Part shown: piece by piece, positions 12,744-24,693 of the stretch | Layout of the letters: every line of letters begins with the position of its first letter | Position numbering within the stretch: the stretch's first letter is position 1 | From: Monilinia fructicola | Lineage: Eukaryota; Ascomycota; Leotiomycetes; Helotiales; Sclerotiniaceae | Assembly: GCA_008692225.1 (NCBI GenBank) | Contig: VICG01000003.1 | Location: 1,171,501-1,235,500, forward strand | Direction of reading: 5' to 3' | Length of the DNA: 64,000 nt | The notes under the pieces: model-generated | Database searches by the model: none | Told to the model about the DNA's origin: nothing | The model's input: the letters and a program-made list of their open reading frames with translations, nothing else | Translations under genes and position numbers: made by a program

Positions 12744-14207
12744 TTAATTTTCTAATTTCTCCGCAAATCCTTTATCTTCAAGCTCTTTCGAGTTCTTGTT
12801 TGGCACAAGCGCAACTTCTGAGCCTGTACCATTGGGGTCAGCGCCCAGATTGTTCCACGCGGCCTTGTTCTTCTTCCTTTCTCCGCCCTCACTTTTATAC
12901 TGATAACCCCTGATTCTAGGTCCCTGTCCACTCTTCTCAGGTAGTTCACTATCATACACTCTGGCAAATTCCTCGCAATCTTCCTCGAATTTGCCTTCTT
13001 TGATACTTTTTCGAATCGAGGAGAAAAATTCTGAAAGAACGTAATGGTTGTGGGTTTGGAGTAAGACCCAGCCGAGCATTTCTTTGGCTGAGAGTAGGTG
13101 TTGAATGAATGCTCGGTGGTGCGAAGTGCAGGCATAGCATTTGCAGGATTCCGCAAGAGGAAGCAAGGAGGTAGCGTGGGCCGGAGTCCACATATCGATC
13201 CCCAAAGGAAGGACTGGGCCAACTTCGTTGGAAGATTGAGGTTTGGTAGGGGATGGGAATTCGAAAGTCAATGCGATTCCAGCATCGGTCGCGAAGTTGA
13301 TGAATGGAATCGTGAAGATGTCCATTCCAAGTGAGATTTGACGAAGAACGTGATGAGGAGATGATGGTTCATCTAGTGAAAGGCGTGGAAGTGAAGTCAT
13401 GGTTGTAGTCTCTGGAATATCAGGAAGAAGGTTCGAGTCGTAGAAAGCTAGACCTGACACTTCATCCACGAGTTCGTCAGATATGTAGTTGATATACTCC
13501 CACTGATTTTGGTAATCTATGGGCAACACTGGTGCAAAGATAGGCTGCTCTTTAGCTTTGTCGCTCAAGAGTTGAGCCAGCCACTGTCCACTTCTATCGC
13601 CCATCTTCGCGGTACGCTTCGCTCCTGCTATGGTGCTATAGGGAACATCGGCAAGCGCAATGGCGATATCTGGACGTAGAGTTTGAATCGAATCAATATA
13701 GGACTTGTTTGAAAGTGGTTGAAATCCTGTCGAAGTGAAGACAGAAATGGCTGTATTGCTATTTCCATTAGGCGCTGTGACAGCTGGTGTCCGCCTAGGT
13801 GCCAAAAGAGATACAGTTGATCTGGCCAAGGCAGTGAAGGCATGAAGAGGTGGTTCTGTTCCGGGACAGTTTAAGATAGGAGATATGGTGGTTTTATTAC
13901 TCTTTTCTATGACTAGAAAAGATCAGGCCAGAACCAACATAAACACGTGATCAAGGATAAAAAACCTACAGTCTTCCAAAGCAAAATGAACACCTGGTAC
14001 TCTTGCATGTGCTGCGATCACATCTGGTGTCATATGGGGTATAACACCTCTAGATGAGATGGCTATGAAATCTGGGGTTTCCAGATCTTTGCGTCCTTCC
14101 ACAGTAAGTCTTCCGAGCCTTGGTCCGGATGTTTTATGATCCAAGGTACTCAATACTTGAAATCCGAGCCTGGTAGGATTCTTGGAAGCCATGTTGATGG
14201 CAGCCAT
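12744..14207 (-). CDS. Queuine tRNA-ribosyltransferase accessory subunit 2 (QTRT2/QTRTD1)
   Basis: This is the non-catalytic partner of eukaryotic tRNA-guanine transglycosylase, which exchanges guanine for queuine at the wobble base of GUN-anticodon tRNAs; the human complex is associated with the mitochondrial outer membrane. Two exons (14207-13970 and 13912-12744; 57-nt intron) join in frame to 468 aa. Seen in the sequence: an N-terminal TGT-type barrel start (ETPDFIAISSRGVIPHMTPD), PDIAIALADVP, and the zinc site CKCYACTSHHRAF followed by LLSAKEMLGWVLLQTHNHY. The C-terminal 60 residues are charged and low-complexity. The catalytic subunit QTRT1 is not in the window. An in-frame upstream non-ATG extension to 14333 is ignored. 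Confidence 0.9.
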
Positions 14208-15075
14208 CTTGTTATGTGGAAAATAAAAGGTTCGAGCAAAGAGGTCGATAAGATATCGCCAAGATACTGAGTTTTCTGCAGGCCAGTAACCCTCAGCTGT
14301 TATACAGAGCGTCTGAAGTTTTGAGACAAGCACTTGCCAACTTCATAAACATTTCAAATCTTGTAGTTCTGGATTGAAATTTGAAATTGGGTAACTTTAC
14401 GTTGGCGTCGAGAACACGGTATACCTCCTATCTGATCATGAGCAGTGAGCAGTGAGCAGAGTATATATATACCTAGGTATATATAAGTAGTATTTTGTTT
14501 ATTTTTTCGCATCCTCAGGTTGAACGATTAAACAGTACTAGCATCGATTGCAATCAAGCTAGTCCATAGATGGTTTAGCTCTACTGATGTGGTTAGAGCT
14601 TACGGAGTGGAACTTCTTAGTAACTACGTAGAGTTCCACGGCTAATAAGGTTGTCACCTTATCCGCTACCTTATCCGCTACCTTATCCTCGAGTGGCCAT
14701 GCCACAAAGCATAACATAACATTTCTCGTCTCGAGTACGAAGAAGCGACTCAATTGCAAGGGAGGGAAGAGAGAGACATCACTCCTTCTAATACTTACAT
14801 CCTTTCGACCTTTGAAGTCTCAACCATCAATATCATAAAAGTATATTATATTTTTCGTCACTTCTTGTTCTTCTTGGAGCGTTCAAGCTTACCATAATTA
14901 GTCGAATTTTAACTCGGCTTCATGATTTATGATTCATGATTCATGGTTCATCAGCCCGATTTGTCCTCATTTATTAATAAGTAGGGAAATAGAATCGGAT
15001 CAGCGTATCCTTCGGGAATCTCGGATTCACTGATAAGTCATTCAATTTCAGTTCTGAGGATACACCCGAGACAAG
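14208..15075. other. Divergent intergenic region with palindrome and 12-bp tandem repeat
   Basis: About 0.87 kb between QTRT2 (minus) and the LCCL gene (plus). It holds a perfect 22-bp palindrome centred on CCTAGG at 14464-14485 and a 12-bp tandem repeat (about 2.7 copies of CTTATCCGCTAC) at 14656-14688. No gene is supported. Confidence 0.5.
14656..14688. repeat. Short tandem repeat, unit CTTATCCGCTAC
   Basis: About 2.7 head-to-tail copies of a 12-bp unit in the QTRT2-LCCL intergenic region. No function is implied. Confidence 0.7.
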
Positions 15076-17027
15076 ATGGGAGACCAGAATGGTCACGACA
15101 ATGGCAGACAGCATTTCATGGATAATGATCACCCTGATGACCCAATTGAGGATCCCATACTCACTCATCTTTTACCCATGAACGAAATATCAGACGATGA
15201 ATCTCTTCCAACCCCTCGTTTCTTGCAGGACCAGTCTTCCTATAGCTATCGATATCTTAGATGGGTTCCAGCTCCGGTCAGACGTATCAGTAAACAAGCC
15301 GTTCGTTGGGCTCACGGGCCAGATCCACCACGTATAAACGTTATTAGGCCATGGTTTCCAGGGATACAAGAAGCACCATTGCGACTTTTGGATCAATACA
15401 TACCCAAGAGGAGGCATAGGATATCACTTCTCGTAGCATATTACTTTTGTTGGATTTTAACATTCGCTCTTGTCCTACATCAGAGTACGCTTGCTACCGA
15501 GATAGAGGAATGGGGAATACCTGGTAATATTGGATGCGGGAACACATACTGGGTAGCTGGTAACAGGTGTGGACTCAACGGAAATGACTGTCGCCCTTTC
15601 AACGGAGGTGGCTTCGCATTTCGATGTCCAGCAAACTGTGCCAGCGCAAAGGTGCTGAATCCTCGAGCTGTGGGAGCGCAGGAAGTCAATTATAGGCCCT
15701 TGGTTATTGGCGGGCCTACAGATGATGATGCCACTGCAGTCTATCGAAGTGACAGCTTCATCTGCGGAGCCGCAATTCATGCTGGAGTTATCGATAATAT
15801 CAAGGGAGGCTGTGGAGTTGTAAATCTGGTCGGAGAGCGCCATAGTTACCAGAGCTCGAATAAACATGGAATCAAAAGCATTGGTTTCGATTCAACCTTC
15901 CCATCGTCATTTTCATTCCAGGAAGGAATCACCTGCAAAGCTAAAGATTCGCGCTGGTCGCTACTCTTTGTTTCACTCACATTCACAATATTGCTATCGG
16001 TCTTCACGACATCCCCTGGTCTTTTTTTCTTTTCCATCTTTACTGGACTTTTTTGCTCATACCGGTCTTGGTTCTGACCCGCCGAATCATAATACTATGG
16101 CCGGGCTAGTATCAAACATATTAGGGAAGTTCTTACCCGCAGCCTTTTGCGCCTTCGTCATATATAAACACATGGGCGTTGAGCGCGCTTTGACTGGACT
16201 CACAGCTCAAATTGAGAAGACCATATTGTGGCTCGGGGGTTGCTGGGTTGGGACATTGGGGAATTACACCTTTGAGTGGATTCCTATCCAACGGTTGAAT
16301 GCTCATGACATTAATCAACAGCCAGGTGCCAAACTTGCTCTGGCACTCATTATCATATTCCTCATAGTTATTATTGTGAAACAAATATTCTTCTTCCGCA
16401 TGGAAGGCCGTCTAATTCCCTTTCTCGGGTTGTATGGGATATTTCTTGCCGCCATACTCATATCTCTTTTACTTCCCGGCCTGAGTCTTCGAATACACCA
16501 TTATATTCTTGCTCTTTTGCTGTTACCGGGAACGAGCATGCAGACTAGACCTGCACTTCTCTATCAAGGACTACTAGTCGGCTTATTTATTAACGGCATT
16601 GCACGATGGGGATTTGATCCGGTGCTTCAAACGCCCGCGGCACTTCAGGGAGATGCAAAACATAATTCTGCATTGCCCAAAATTCTATCTCCAGAAATCT
16701 CAATTGGTAGCGATATCTCCACTATATCATTTTCCTGGCTTCCACCACCTGAACCATTTGACGGCATCAGTGTGCTGGTTAATGACGTAGAACGTTTCAG
16801 AGGATATATGGATGAAGAAACTCACACGTGATAAACGTTTCTTTTGGCATAAAAATTCTTCTTTGCTACAACCTGATTACTTTAGATTTGGATATATGCA
16901 AGGCTCTCGGAGTTGGGATTATACGAAAGCGGGGATTTGGCATGCTGATGGAATGTGGACGGAAATGAAGAAAGGGCCAAGTAAGGTCAAGAGTAGATCC
17001 ATGAATGGGGAAGTCTTCACTTTTTAG
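15076..17027 (+). CDS. LCCL-domain multi-pass membrane protein, frame-broken
   Basis: Fungal membrane protein with an LCCL domain; the molecular role is not established. ATG at 15076 opens about 110 polar residues, a membrane helix (ISLLVAYYFCWILTFALVL), then the Cys-rich LCCL domain (CPANCASAKV and SFICGAAIHAGVI, about residues 185-270), then a series of hydrophobic helices and a C-terminal domain ending at 17027. Two one-base shifts interrupt the frame: at the T6 run 16049-16054, where GSDPPN resumes in the next frame, and near 16829-16831. Removing one base at each gives about 649 aa. Alternatives using introns 16019-16109 and about 16827-16884 are also frame-consistent, but they would delete GSDPPN and PDYFRF segments that look family-conserved. 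I favour indels. Confidence 0.75.
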
Positions 17028-19889
17028 ATTCGACATCGTGTATTTTACTTGTAGAATTATCATATAATTTCAAAATTTACGCGATCCATATTCCTTCATT
17101 CCATCACTGCTGAAAAATTCTTCCACTCTCATTGTAACTGTAACTAGGCTTCCTACAACTTCATATTCTTGATCATCTTCGACTTTACTTACTCCATCTT
17201 TAAGTCCTTCACTGTTGGTGGGCTGGCCCGGGTCATTGGAAGCGTGAAAAGGAACGTCCTGGTGGTCAGCATGCGACAAACAGCTGGCGCTCATACGGTT
17301 CCCCGTATCATTCAATTTTTTTTTTCGAAAACTCTAAAGATGAAATAGAACCGTTTTTTTCTGGTGCCATCTTATATTCCATTTCAGATGATAGCGAGAT
17401 ATCAGATCATTTGCGTCCCCATCATATGATATCTCGATCACAAAGAGGGATTGCCACTCCTTTATACCCTCCCGAGACACCAGCAGCCACTACACAAACA
17501 TCTGTTCCCACTTTGCCCCCATTGTAACTAGCTCTGGATTTTTAAAGTTTCCGTACGCTCTCCCCTTCCATACAAATGCGACGATATCGCCTGCCCCATC
17601 ACACGAAAGGTTGTAAATAAATTCACAGTCATCCGTTTATCACAACACCCCAGCTCCACTATTACACTGGAATTTGTTAGATGGCAAATCACTCTCAGAT
17701 GTAGATCTCATCTTACATGAATCCTCACACCAAGCAAATGGCCAGAACGAGTGATAGCAAATCTTAGAATGGTATCAAGAATCCACAGTCCAAACTCCCA
17801 TCGGAACGATTCGCGCGTTTTGAGGAAATCATCTCGCGCCAGTCGATTCCATTCATGCAATACCGTTGCGACTACATCTATGAGTTTCAGGTCGTGTGAA
17901 AACATCTTTGGTTGGCATTGGTACTCTTGGAGAGTGGTGATATGAGGCTGTTGTGAATTTGGTTGAGGCTTGAAGACAGGTTTCCACGTTCAACGCATAT
18001 GATCGTTGAACGATGAGCGATGCAGGCATTTGGGATGGAAATGGATTGCTTAAATTCTTGAGTTGAGCGCGGGGGCTAAGTTGCCAATATCTGAGTTTCG
18101 GAGAGATGACCACGAATTTTCTGTGGATTGGGATGTGCGGCCTTCCGAGCCACAAGGAAAAGCAAAAACCCTTGTCCTGGTTTATTCTATCGATGTAACC
18201 ACACCAATCGCGGATATAATTTCTCCCCATCGCAGGTTTAGAAAATATACATTTGTCAAGGTCGATGTTTTTTGGGTCATGCTCATGGCTCTTGGTATAT
18301 TTTGTGCCGCTGCGAAACGTCCCACTTGCCCAGGCAGCAAAAAGCAAATCCTAAAACCCCAAAGCAACGAGCGAAATAGATGTCTACATATTACATGGAA
18401 GATTGATGCTTCACGGAAAACGATCCGGCGATGAGCATTGCATTGCGTAAGCATTCGAAGGATGCAAAACACACGCAATATTCTTATGCAGCCCACCCAA
18501 CAAGTCAAACATATCTTTTCGCAAACAAATACCCAACTCCATCAGTCTCTTATGCGAATTCTCGCACCCGAAAGAGGGTCCACGGTCCCTGAGCTTCGAT
18601 CACAAACCGAGCTCAGGACACGCTCTGCCACCCAGGGAAACCAATATCCATATCGAGCTTACATATCTCAGTCAGGTATCAAGATTTCGGCGTTCAAGAT
18701 TCTCTCGGGTGTCGGCTCGGACCTCCTTCCTGTAGCAACCACAAAGGCGTATGCATACCTGGGTGGTTCATCCATCTTCTCGAACGTCTCCTCGTCAGGA
18801 AAACCAAGTAACTCCTTTGAGCGAGCTATCGAAATCGAATTTTTATTTTCCCTCGATTGACTTCTTGATCCGTGACATGGTAAGCAACCTGTGAGAATAC
18901 TCCAAAGACTTTCCACCTTGCTTTCTTCAATCGTGATTTGACCGGGGTGGAAAGCGTTTATCGTAGCTATGGCTGGGATTGTTGGAACAACCTCTAGGGT
19001 GTAGAAGTGAATTTCGTGGGATGAGAGGGGGCTGGAGGATTTATCTCCTCTGGAGATGGGGTATCATCGGAAGAAGATAATCTTTGTTAGAAAAGATGAC
19101 TTAATTGAGAAATTTTATCTCGATATCAGAGGTAAATAGTAACATCTCCAAGGCAGATTCTGGAATACTAGAACCTCCTTGACAATCATGGAAATACAGC
19201 TGACCAACAATGAATCATCATCTCATTGGTTGGCATATTGAGAAGATCAAATTTCACTTGATATCCGTGTCACCACCAGTGGGCCAATAGGACACCGGAA
19301 CAATGTGGCGAAGTAAGGGGGCCTCGCTTACCTCTTTCTCGCTCCAAGAATGGGAACCGCAATTTGTCGCAATGCGTCTTTTCGTTAGAGAGAGGTCTTT
19401 TACGAAGGAGGATTATAATTTTCTTGCTAAGCGCGTTGTTACGAATTTAATCTTAACCAAAAAAAACTGCTTTTGTATCATGGATGTTTCGGAATATTGT
19501 AGTGTTGTTGAAGAGAAGAGGTGTGTATTTCGAAGAATTATCTACCGACCGCAGTCTACGTAAAGTTCTCCTTCACAGGTTCATGGGTAGCTTCGGGAGA
19601 AAACTTAGTGTTGATGTTGGGGCCTGAGATAGTGTGGATCTACAAGGCTGGCGTATTTGGCCAAGGTCATTGGCAAGCCGCCTGATCAGTTTCGCTTTGG
19701 CGATTGCATCCCAAATTCACGTGAGCCTTTTGTATAAATGCGAGAAGATATATGACTCTATTATCTGTAATCCAAATCCAAATCCAAATCCTGGGTATTG
19801 ATGTTTTGGGAATCCCCCTTATCCAACTCCAAGTTTAAATTTACAACTCCAACTATACCAAATATACACCAGGCAAAGTAGCAACTGTG
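17028..19889. other. Unresolved region with coding-like fragments in several frames
   Basis: About 2.9 kb with no intact recognisable gene. Protein-like pieces occur. On the plus strand, 17386-17527 follows a good acceptor (ATTTCAG) and ends LPPL-stop. On the minus strand, about 19050-18668 includes EIHFYTLEVVPTIPAIATIN and DEPPRYAYAFVVATG before a stop. Also on the minus strand, about 17970-17708 includes IDVVATVLHEWNRLARDDF. Neighbouring genes here carry one-base frame breaks, so one or two real genes may be masked. I recognise no family, and strand and boundaries are undecided. Confidence 0.35.
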
Positions 19890-21582
19890 TCAGTTCTTTA
19901 TCTTTTTCCTGATCATACCAGCTCCAAGCACATTGACCTGTGGCACCGTGTTCGCGGCAAGAATAGGCTCTTGGGGTTCTTCCGTGCTCGATTTTCTCTT
20001 CTTTCGCACAAGTCCTATATTAAGGGTGGTAACACCTGCTCCATCTGATTTATTCGTGATCTCTGTGACTTTAGTTCCCGTGACTGATTGGCCCCATGCA
20101 TCGCTCATACTTCGGGCGCCTGAACGAACTTCATTGATCCATCTTTTGGAACTAGAGCTTGCTAGTTCGAGATCGGCGAAGTCTAGTCGAAGAAGTAGTT
20201 CATTAATTCGATGGTAGTCTGCTTCGTCCACGATAACTTGACCACGACCTTCTGGTTTCCAACTATAGTAGGCAGTGCTTTCGGGTCTTTCTAACATGTA
20301 GTTTTTTATTCTCGGTCTTGATGCGTGGCTGTCTAGGAATGATAGCCCCAGACAATTTCTTCCTCTTCCGTTGCGTGGAAGACCTTGACGATTGAGTAGA
20401 TGCTTCAATACAAGGCAGAACATCACTGCTTTTAGAGAGTGATAGTTGGGATTGAATCGAGCTAGTAAATGATGACGAGGGAGTGGAAATGGCTGTTGTT
20501 GTATCTAGAACTGGTAGGAATGGAGATTTGAGCTCTTGCTTATCGTTTGCTAACGTCGTACTCTCGCTGCTACCAAGCACAGCTTCTCCATGATATTGTT
20601 GCACTCGTGGTGTGAAAACAATCCATATAAATCCAACGAGTCGTCCTGCTGAACACTCTTGTCGATATGCCATCATCTCCCAGAATTGATCGATAGTCTT
20701 TACACTCTTCCATTGTCCACTCGCATCATCCTTTCCTCTGTCTATCTCGTCGTCTAATTCGTCTAGAAATCTTGCCTTTGGATCATCAGGATAATGCGGA
20801 ACTAAACACCGCGGAGGAACATGGTCTGTATGTCTCGAAATTTGTCGAAGTGGGTGTCCAATGGTCCAAGAACTTTGCGCAGTTTGTACCTTTGCTCTTG
20901 CTGGAAGATATGACCTAGTCTCATAATTGTCCTGCCCAGGCACAATCAAGAAGCCTTGCACGGAATCGCATTGTGATTTACGCAAATTGGTCGAGATTTC
21001 TGTTTGCTCTATCAGCGGATCAAGTACCCGACACCACCAGCGCACCAAGCCCCTGTCATCTAAGACATGCTTTCCATTGTATTCAATGCTTCCGGGGAAG
21101 AGGTATTGGTCTTGAGCTCTTGCAAAGAGCGACACAACACTTCGAATGTTTTTCTCTTTGACGCTGTTCGACCAAATGCTGTAAGAAAACAGCACTAATA
21201 TCCCTTATGGGAGAAGGAGTTCCCTTCGCCAGTTTCAAAAGGTGAAGATAGCCAGTTGAATCGGCCTTCGAAACGAAAAATGTAGTATCGTATGCGGTGG
21301 AGTAGACGAGAATTTCGATTGCGAAAACTAATACTTCGACCGAATCTGACCCATCTTGTCTCGAGGGAGTTCGGATCGAAGCAGTGAGGAAATGGCTTTC
21401 GCAATAGGTTCTATCTGGTCGACCATTGGGGGCGGGGAATATAATGATGAGGTTTTGGTGGGAGGGGTAGATAGATGATAGATCTTAAAGCTCACGTCTT
21501 TGGGAAGTACAGAAGCAAGCCGTCGAATGAGAATGGAAGACGCAATTGATTCTTTTGAATCAAAACTTTCTTGAGTAGCCAT
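19890..21582 (-). CDS. RTT109: Histone acetyltransferase Rtt109, frame-broken
   Basis: Fungal acetyltransferase that, with histone chaperones (Asf1, Vps75), acetylates H3K56 and other H3 lysines on new histones during replication. The minus-strand ATG at 21582 opens LPKDVSFKIYHLSTPPTK. Further hallmarks are TYCESHFL, VLVFAIEILVYSTAYDTTFFVSK, FPGSIEYNGKHVLDDRGLV, then the catalytic segment PDDPKARFLDELDDE (the Asp pair and Lys of the family), then the QFWEMMAYRQECSAGRLVGF stretch. The tail is basic (RKKRK). Three homopolymer shifts break the frame: 21428-21432 (G run), 21149-21153 (T run) and 20302-20307 (T run). Correcting them gives about 563 aa, normal for the family. No intron is needed. 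It diverges from the mL57 gene. Confidence 0.85.
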
Positions 21583-21847
21583 AGCAAGAAAACGTTGTAG
21601 ATTATTTCACGAATTTCATGATCATAGATTAAAAGTGTAAGTCTTCAAGTACTTGTGGGAGTTTAAATGAAGTCATTCTTTGTAAGTCGCGTCGGGGAGT
21701 CGGAGGACGCGAAATTCGGTCTACTCTTGAATAGGGTTAGCGCGTACATAAAGTTTCCAGAAATCCTGAGCTTTCAACATCGAGGAATTATTTTGTTAGA
21801 GGAGGGGGGTATTTTCACAACAAATTGACCACGAATAATACACAGCC
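21583..21847. promoter_or_regulatory. Bidirectional promoter RTT109 / mL57 with CGCG-core sites
   Basis: Only 265 bp separate the two start codons. The region contains ACGCGAAA at 21707-21714, a CGCGTC at about 21688-21693 and CGCGT at 21741-21745. These resemble MBF/SBF-type G1-S elements (ACGCGT-like). This would fit S-phase expression of RTT109, but it rests on motif similarity only. Confidence 0.4.
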
Positions 21848-22743
21848 ATGGCATCCAAAACCACCACCCGATCGCTCCAATCTCTCTCCAAGCAAGCACG
21901 TCAAAAATGCCCATGCGCCACTCCCCTATCCTCCCGCTCAAATACCACACGACCATTCTCAATATCAGCCTCAAGATCAAATACCCAATATGATGAAGAA
22001 CGAGGGGCACGCCCTAGATGGTCATACACACCACCACAGATGAAACTGCCTTTCAACCCAAGAGCAAAGCCCGATATAGCATTATGGGAGGTCAATAGCG
22101 ACCCAGAACGTTTGAACCGATTTTATACCCAATTCCTAGGACGAGGCGGCGACCAAGTACTTTCAGATGAAGTTAAGTGGCTTGCCGTCACGCACAAGAG
22201 TTTTGATCAAGGGAGGAGAGGATTCAATGACCGATTGGCATATTTCGGTGCGTATTCTGGCTTACACTGCAAATCAATGAACATATATTGAGGTTATGAT
22301 ATACAGGACGTAGAATATTGAACTTGCAGTTAAGTTTAGTGTTGTTGCAATCGCCAATTGCGACAAGAACCCAGTTAGAGCAGGATACCGGTGATCGGGA
22401 ACCATTCTCACATCCTGCTCTGGACGGTCTGCCAAACTTAGCCACTGTAAAGGTGAATACTGTTTTGAGCAAGGAGAGGCTGGCGAGTCTGGGAACTCAA
22501 ATGGGGATGCAGGATATTATCAGATGGGAACCTAGAATGGTAACTCGAGTTGCTCCTCTTTCATACTATTCGCACGGCTGCTAATATTACTTACAGAAAG
22601 ATAACCTGGAAAAGTCTGGTATTGACGTTGTGATGACCACTTCGTTGTACGCAATCATTGGAGCGATCGCCTTACAAAAAGGTGGCGACTTCGCAACAAA
22701 AGTGACGAGGGAGAGAGTACTAAAACCTCTCGGTATATCATAG
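21848..22743 (+). CDS. Mitochondrial large-subunit ribosomal protein mL57 (Mrpl15-like, RNase III fold)
   Basis: This is a structural protein of the mitochondrial 54S subunit, built on an RNase III-like fold. Three exons (introns 22248-22306 and 22540-22596) join in frame to 259 aa. The N-terminus is Ser/Arg/Thr-rich, as in a mitochondrial presequence. The body reads LSDEVKWLAVTHKSFDQGRRGFNDRLAYFGRR across the first intron, the RNase III-type helix. The acidic RNase III signature needed for cleavage is not seen, in line with a structural role. The C-terminus ALQKGGDFATKVTRERVLKPLGIS fits the family. No frame breaks are seen although its neighbour RTT109 has three. Confidence 0.85.
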
Positions 22744-24000
22744 ATGTGTATATTATGTTCATGAATAAATGACACACATGTAGAAGACCTATTGTAAAAT
22801 ACCTATCAGAATCCCTCACAAGTTGTGAGTGGCTTGCCATGACAGTCCAGAATATATTGCCCATGTGAATCTACCATCATATGGAATGGAGAAAAAGGTT
22901 TTCTGCGTGACTTTTCCGTCTTTCCCCGAAATCTCTCTCTGCGATGCAATGGCTCCTCAATTGCAGTTAATGTTTTAAACTAGCGTTCTTGACTCCAAAG
23001 ATTTCGCATCACCATTCTCCTCAGCTTAATCATCGCTCCTAAACTCGGGAAGGCGAGGTTCGCCAGAGAGCTCCCTAGCTGTCTCTTCTAAAACCCTCCC
23101 TAGAATGAAATCTCCCATCCCCTTCCAACCAAACAACCCACTCACTCAACATCAACCAGCCCTCGTCTTCCTCCCATTCAGCCAATCAAGCACCACTCAA
23201 CCAAGAAACACCTACACACAACCCTAAAAAAACAACTCATTCCAACATCCGAAGCATCCGATGGCATAGCGGCGCAGTACCCAGTCCAACATAGAGATTA
23301 TGGCGACACGCTAATTGAATAGCATCCAGAGGTAAATTCAAAGGCTCTGCGAAGATTTAATCGGCCGGCGACGAAGATACAGAGGTTAACGTCCCTTTTT
23401 GGCTCTACAATAATGAACGCTGTCTCGAATTTTTAGCGAGAGGGGCAACAGTGGAGACCCGGATTGCCCCGACAGAAACTAGTGTGCTGAGCCTTCAACA
23501 TCCAGTCAGTCGGTACCTATTCGAAAGGTCTTGCAGGCAGATACAGTACCATCAGAGCCATTTAGAACGGTTGTTTCGTAGGTATGTCTAGCTTTCGCCT
23601 TCGCTTACTTGGGAGGACCTCGATGTATTTTGTGAAATATCCATTCGTATCTTTCGGGATCTTGAGTCGTAGAGAAGTAGGCTCAGCTCATTTGAGCCTC
23701 GTACACTCTGTACGCATGATGCCGTATTTCCCCTCAATTGGACAGTAAGTTAGTTACTAGGTAGTTGGCTGTATTACGCGCAAATACAATGTTGAGACTT
23801 TTTCTTCCTTTCCTCACAGAACTACTGGGTAATTGTTGATCCTGAAGAGGACCCGTTGTGATGTAGATCAAAAATGGACGGTTACTCTCGAGGGTGAACA
23901 TTCTCACGGTTATTCAATTAAGGTTGTGGTTCTGAGTGGGGAGGGGGTTTTCCATTATATACTCCGTATAGTAGTAATTACGACGTACTAGAGACATTAA
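22744..24000. other. Intergenic region, no recognised gene
   Basis: About 1.25 kb downstream of mL57 with stops in all frames and normal base composition. No repeats or RNA genes are recognised. The last 50 bp run into the AT-rich islet. Confidence 0.5.
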
Positions 24001-24693
24001 GCCAGTTTTCATTTTCATTTTTATAGTTTATATAATAAGTATAATTTATGAGTATAGTATTTTATTAAAAGACGTTTAGCTAGTTTTTATACTTTTCAAA
24101 TTAGTATGTATATAAGTAGTATAGTATATAATTATTCTAAAATATTAAAGTATATATTTACTTATTAATTATATAATTAACTTTTCTATTTATTATACTA
24201 GATTAATTAAATAAAAATAAAACTTTACTTTATATTCTTCGAGATTAAGTAATATTAAATTTAATATATTAAATAAATATAGCTTAATTTGAATATAAGA
24301 TTAGCTTTAATATATTTTAATAGAATAATTACTTAATTTAAATATAATATTAACTTTGATATACATTTAATTAAACAATTATTAAATTTAGATATAATAT
24401 TAATCTTAATATATATTAGATCTTTAAAAACATATTTAAGTAAATGTTTAAAGGTTTTCTTATATAATAATTAATAGTAGTTTTTTATTACTATTAATAA
24501 ATATATTTAAATATATCTTTATTTTAATCTCCTTTATTGCTATTTTAAATATTTTTTCAGATATATTAGCTTTAACAAATATATCGATTTTTCGAAATAT
24601 TAGGAATACTATACTCAATATATATTAAATCTAATATTTATTTACTTTAATATTATATTGATCTTAATATTCCTAATATTTCGAAAAATCGAT
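24001..24693. repeat. AT-rich islet, possible relic of a RIP-mutated repeat
   Basis: About 700 bp made almost only of A and T, with no open frame and many TTTAATATA-type near-repeats. Its edges are sharp against flanking DNA of ordinary composition. In ascomycetes such islets commonly come from transposons degraded by repeat-induced point mutation (C-to-T). No element family can be recognised. The right end carries a long inverted repeat, listed separately. Confidence 0.65.
24583..24693. repeat. Perfect 26-bp inverted repeat inside the AT-rich islet
   Basis: The arm at 24583-24608 (starting ATCGATTTTTCG) is the exact reverse complement of 24668-24693 (ending CGAAAAATCGAT), with a 59-bp AT spacer. 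The right arm coincides with the edge of the islet. It may be a terminal inverted repeat pair of a small element or a hairpin. Confidence 0.8.

Noticed and set aside
16019..16109. Frame-consistent 91-nt intron in the LCCL gene
   Set aside because: It would remove a hydrophobic segment and the GSDPPN stretch that look family-conserved; a T6 indel explains the break better, though the intron is not excluded.
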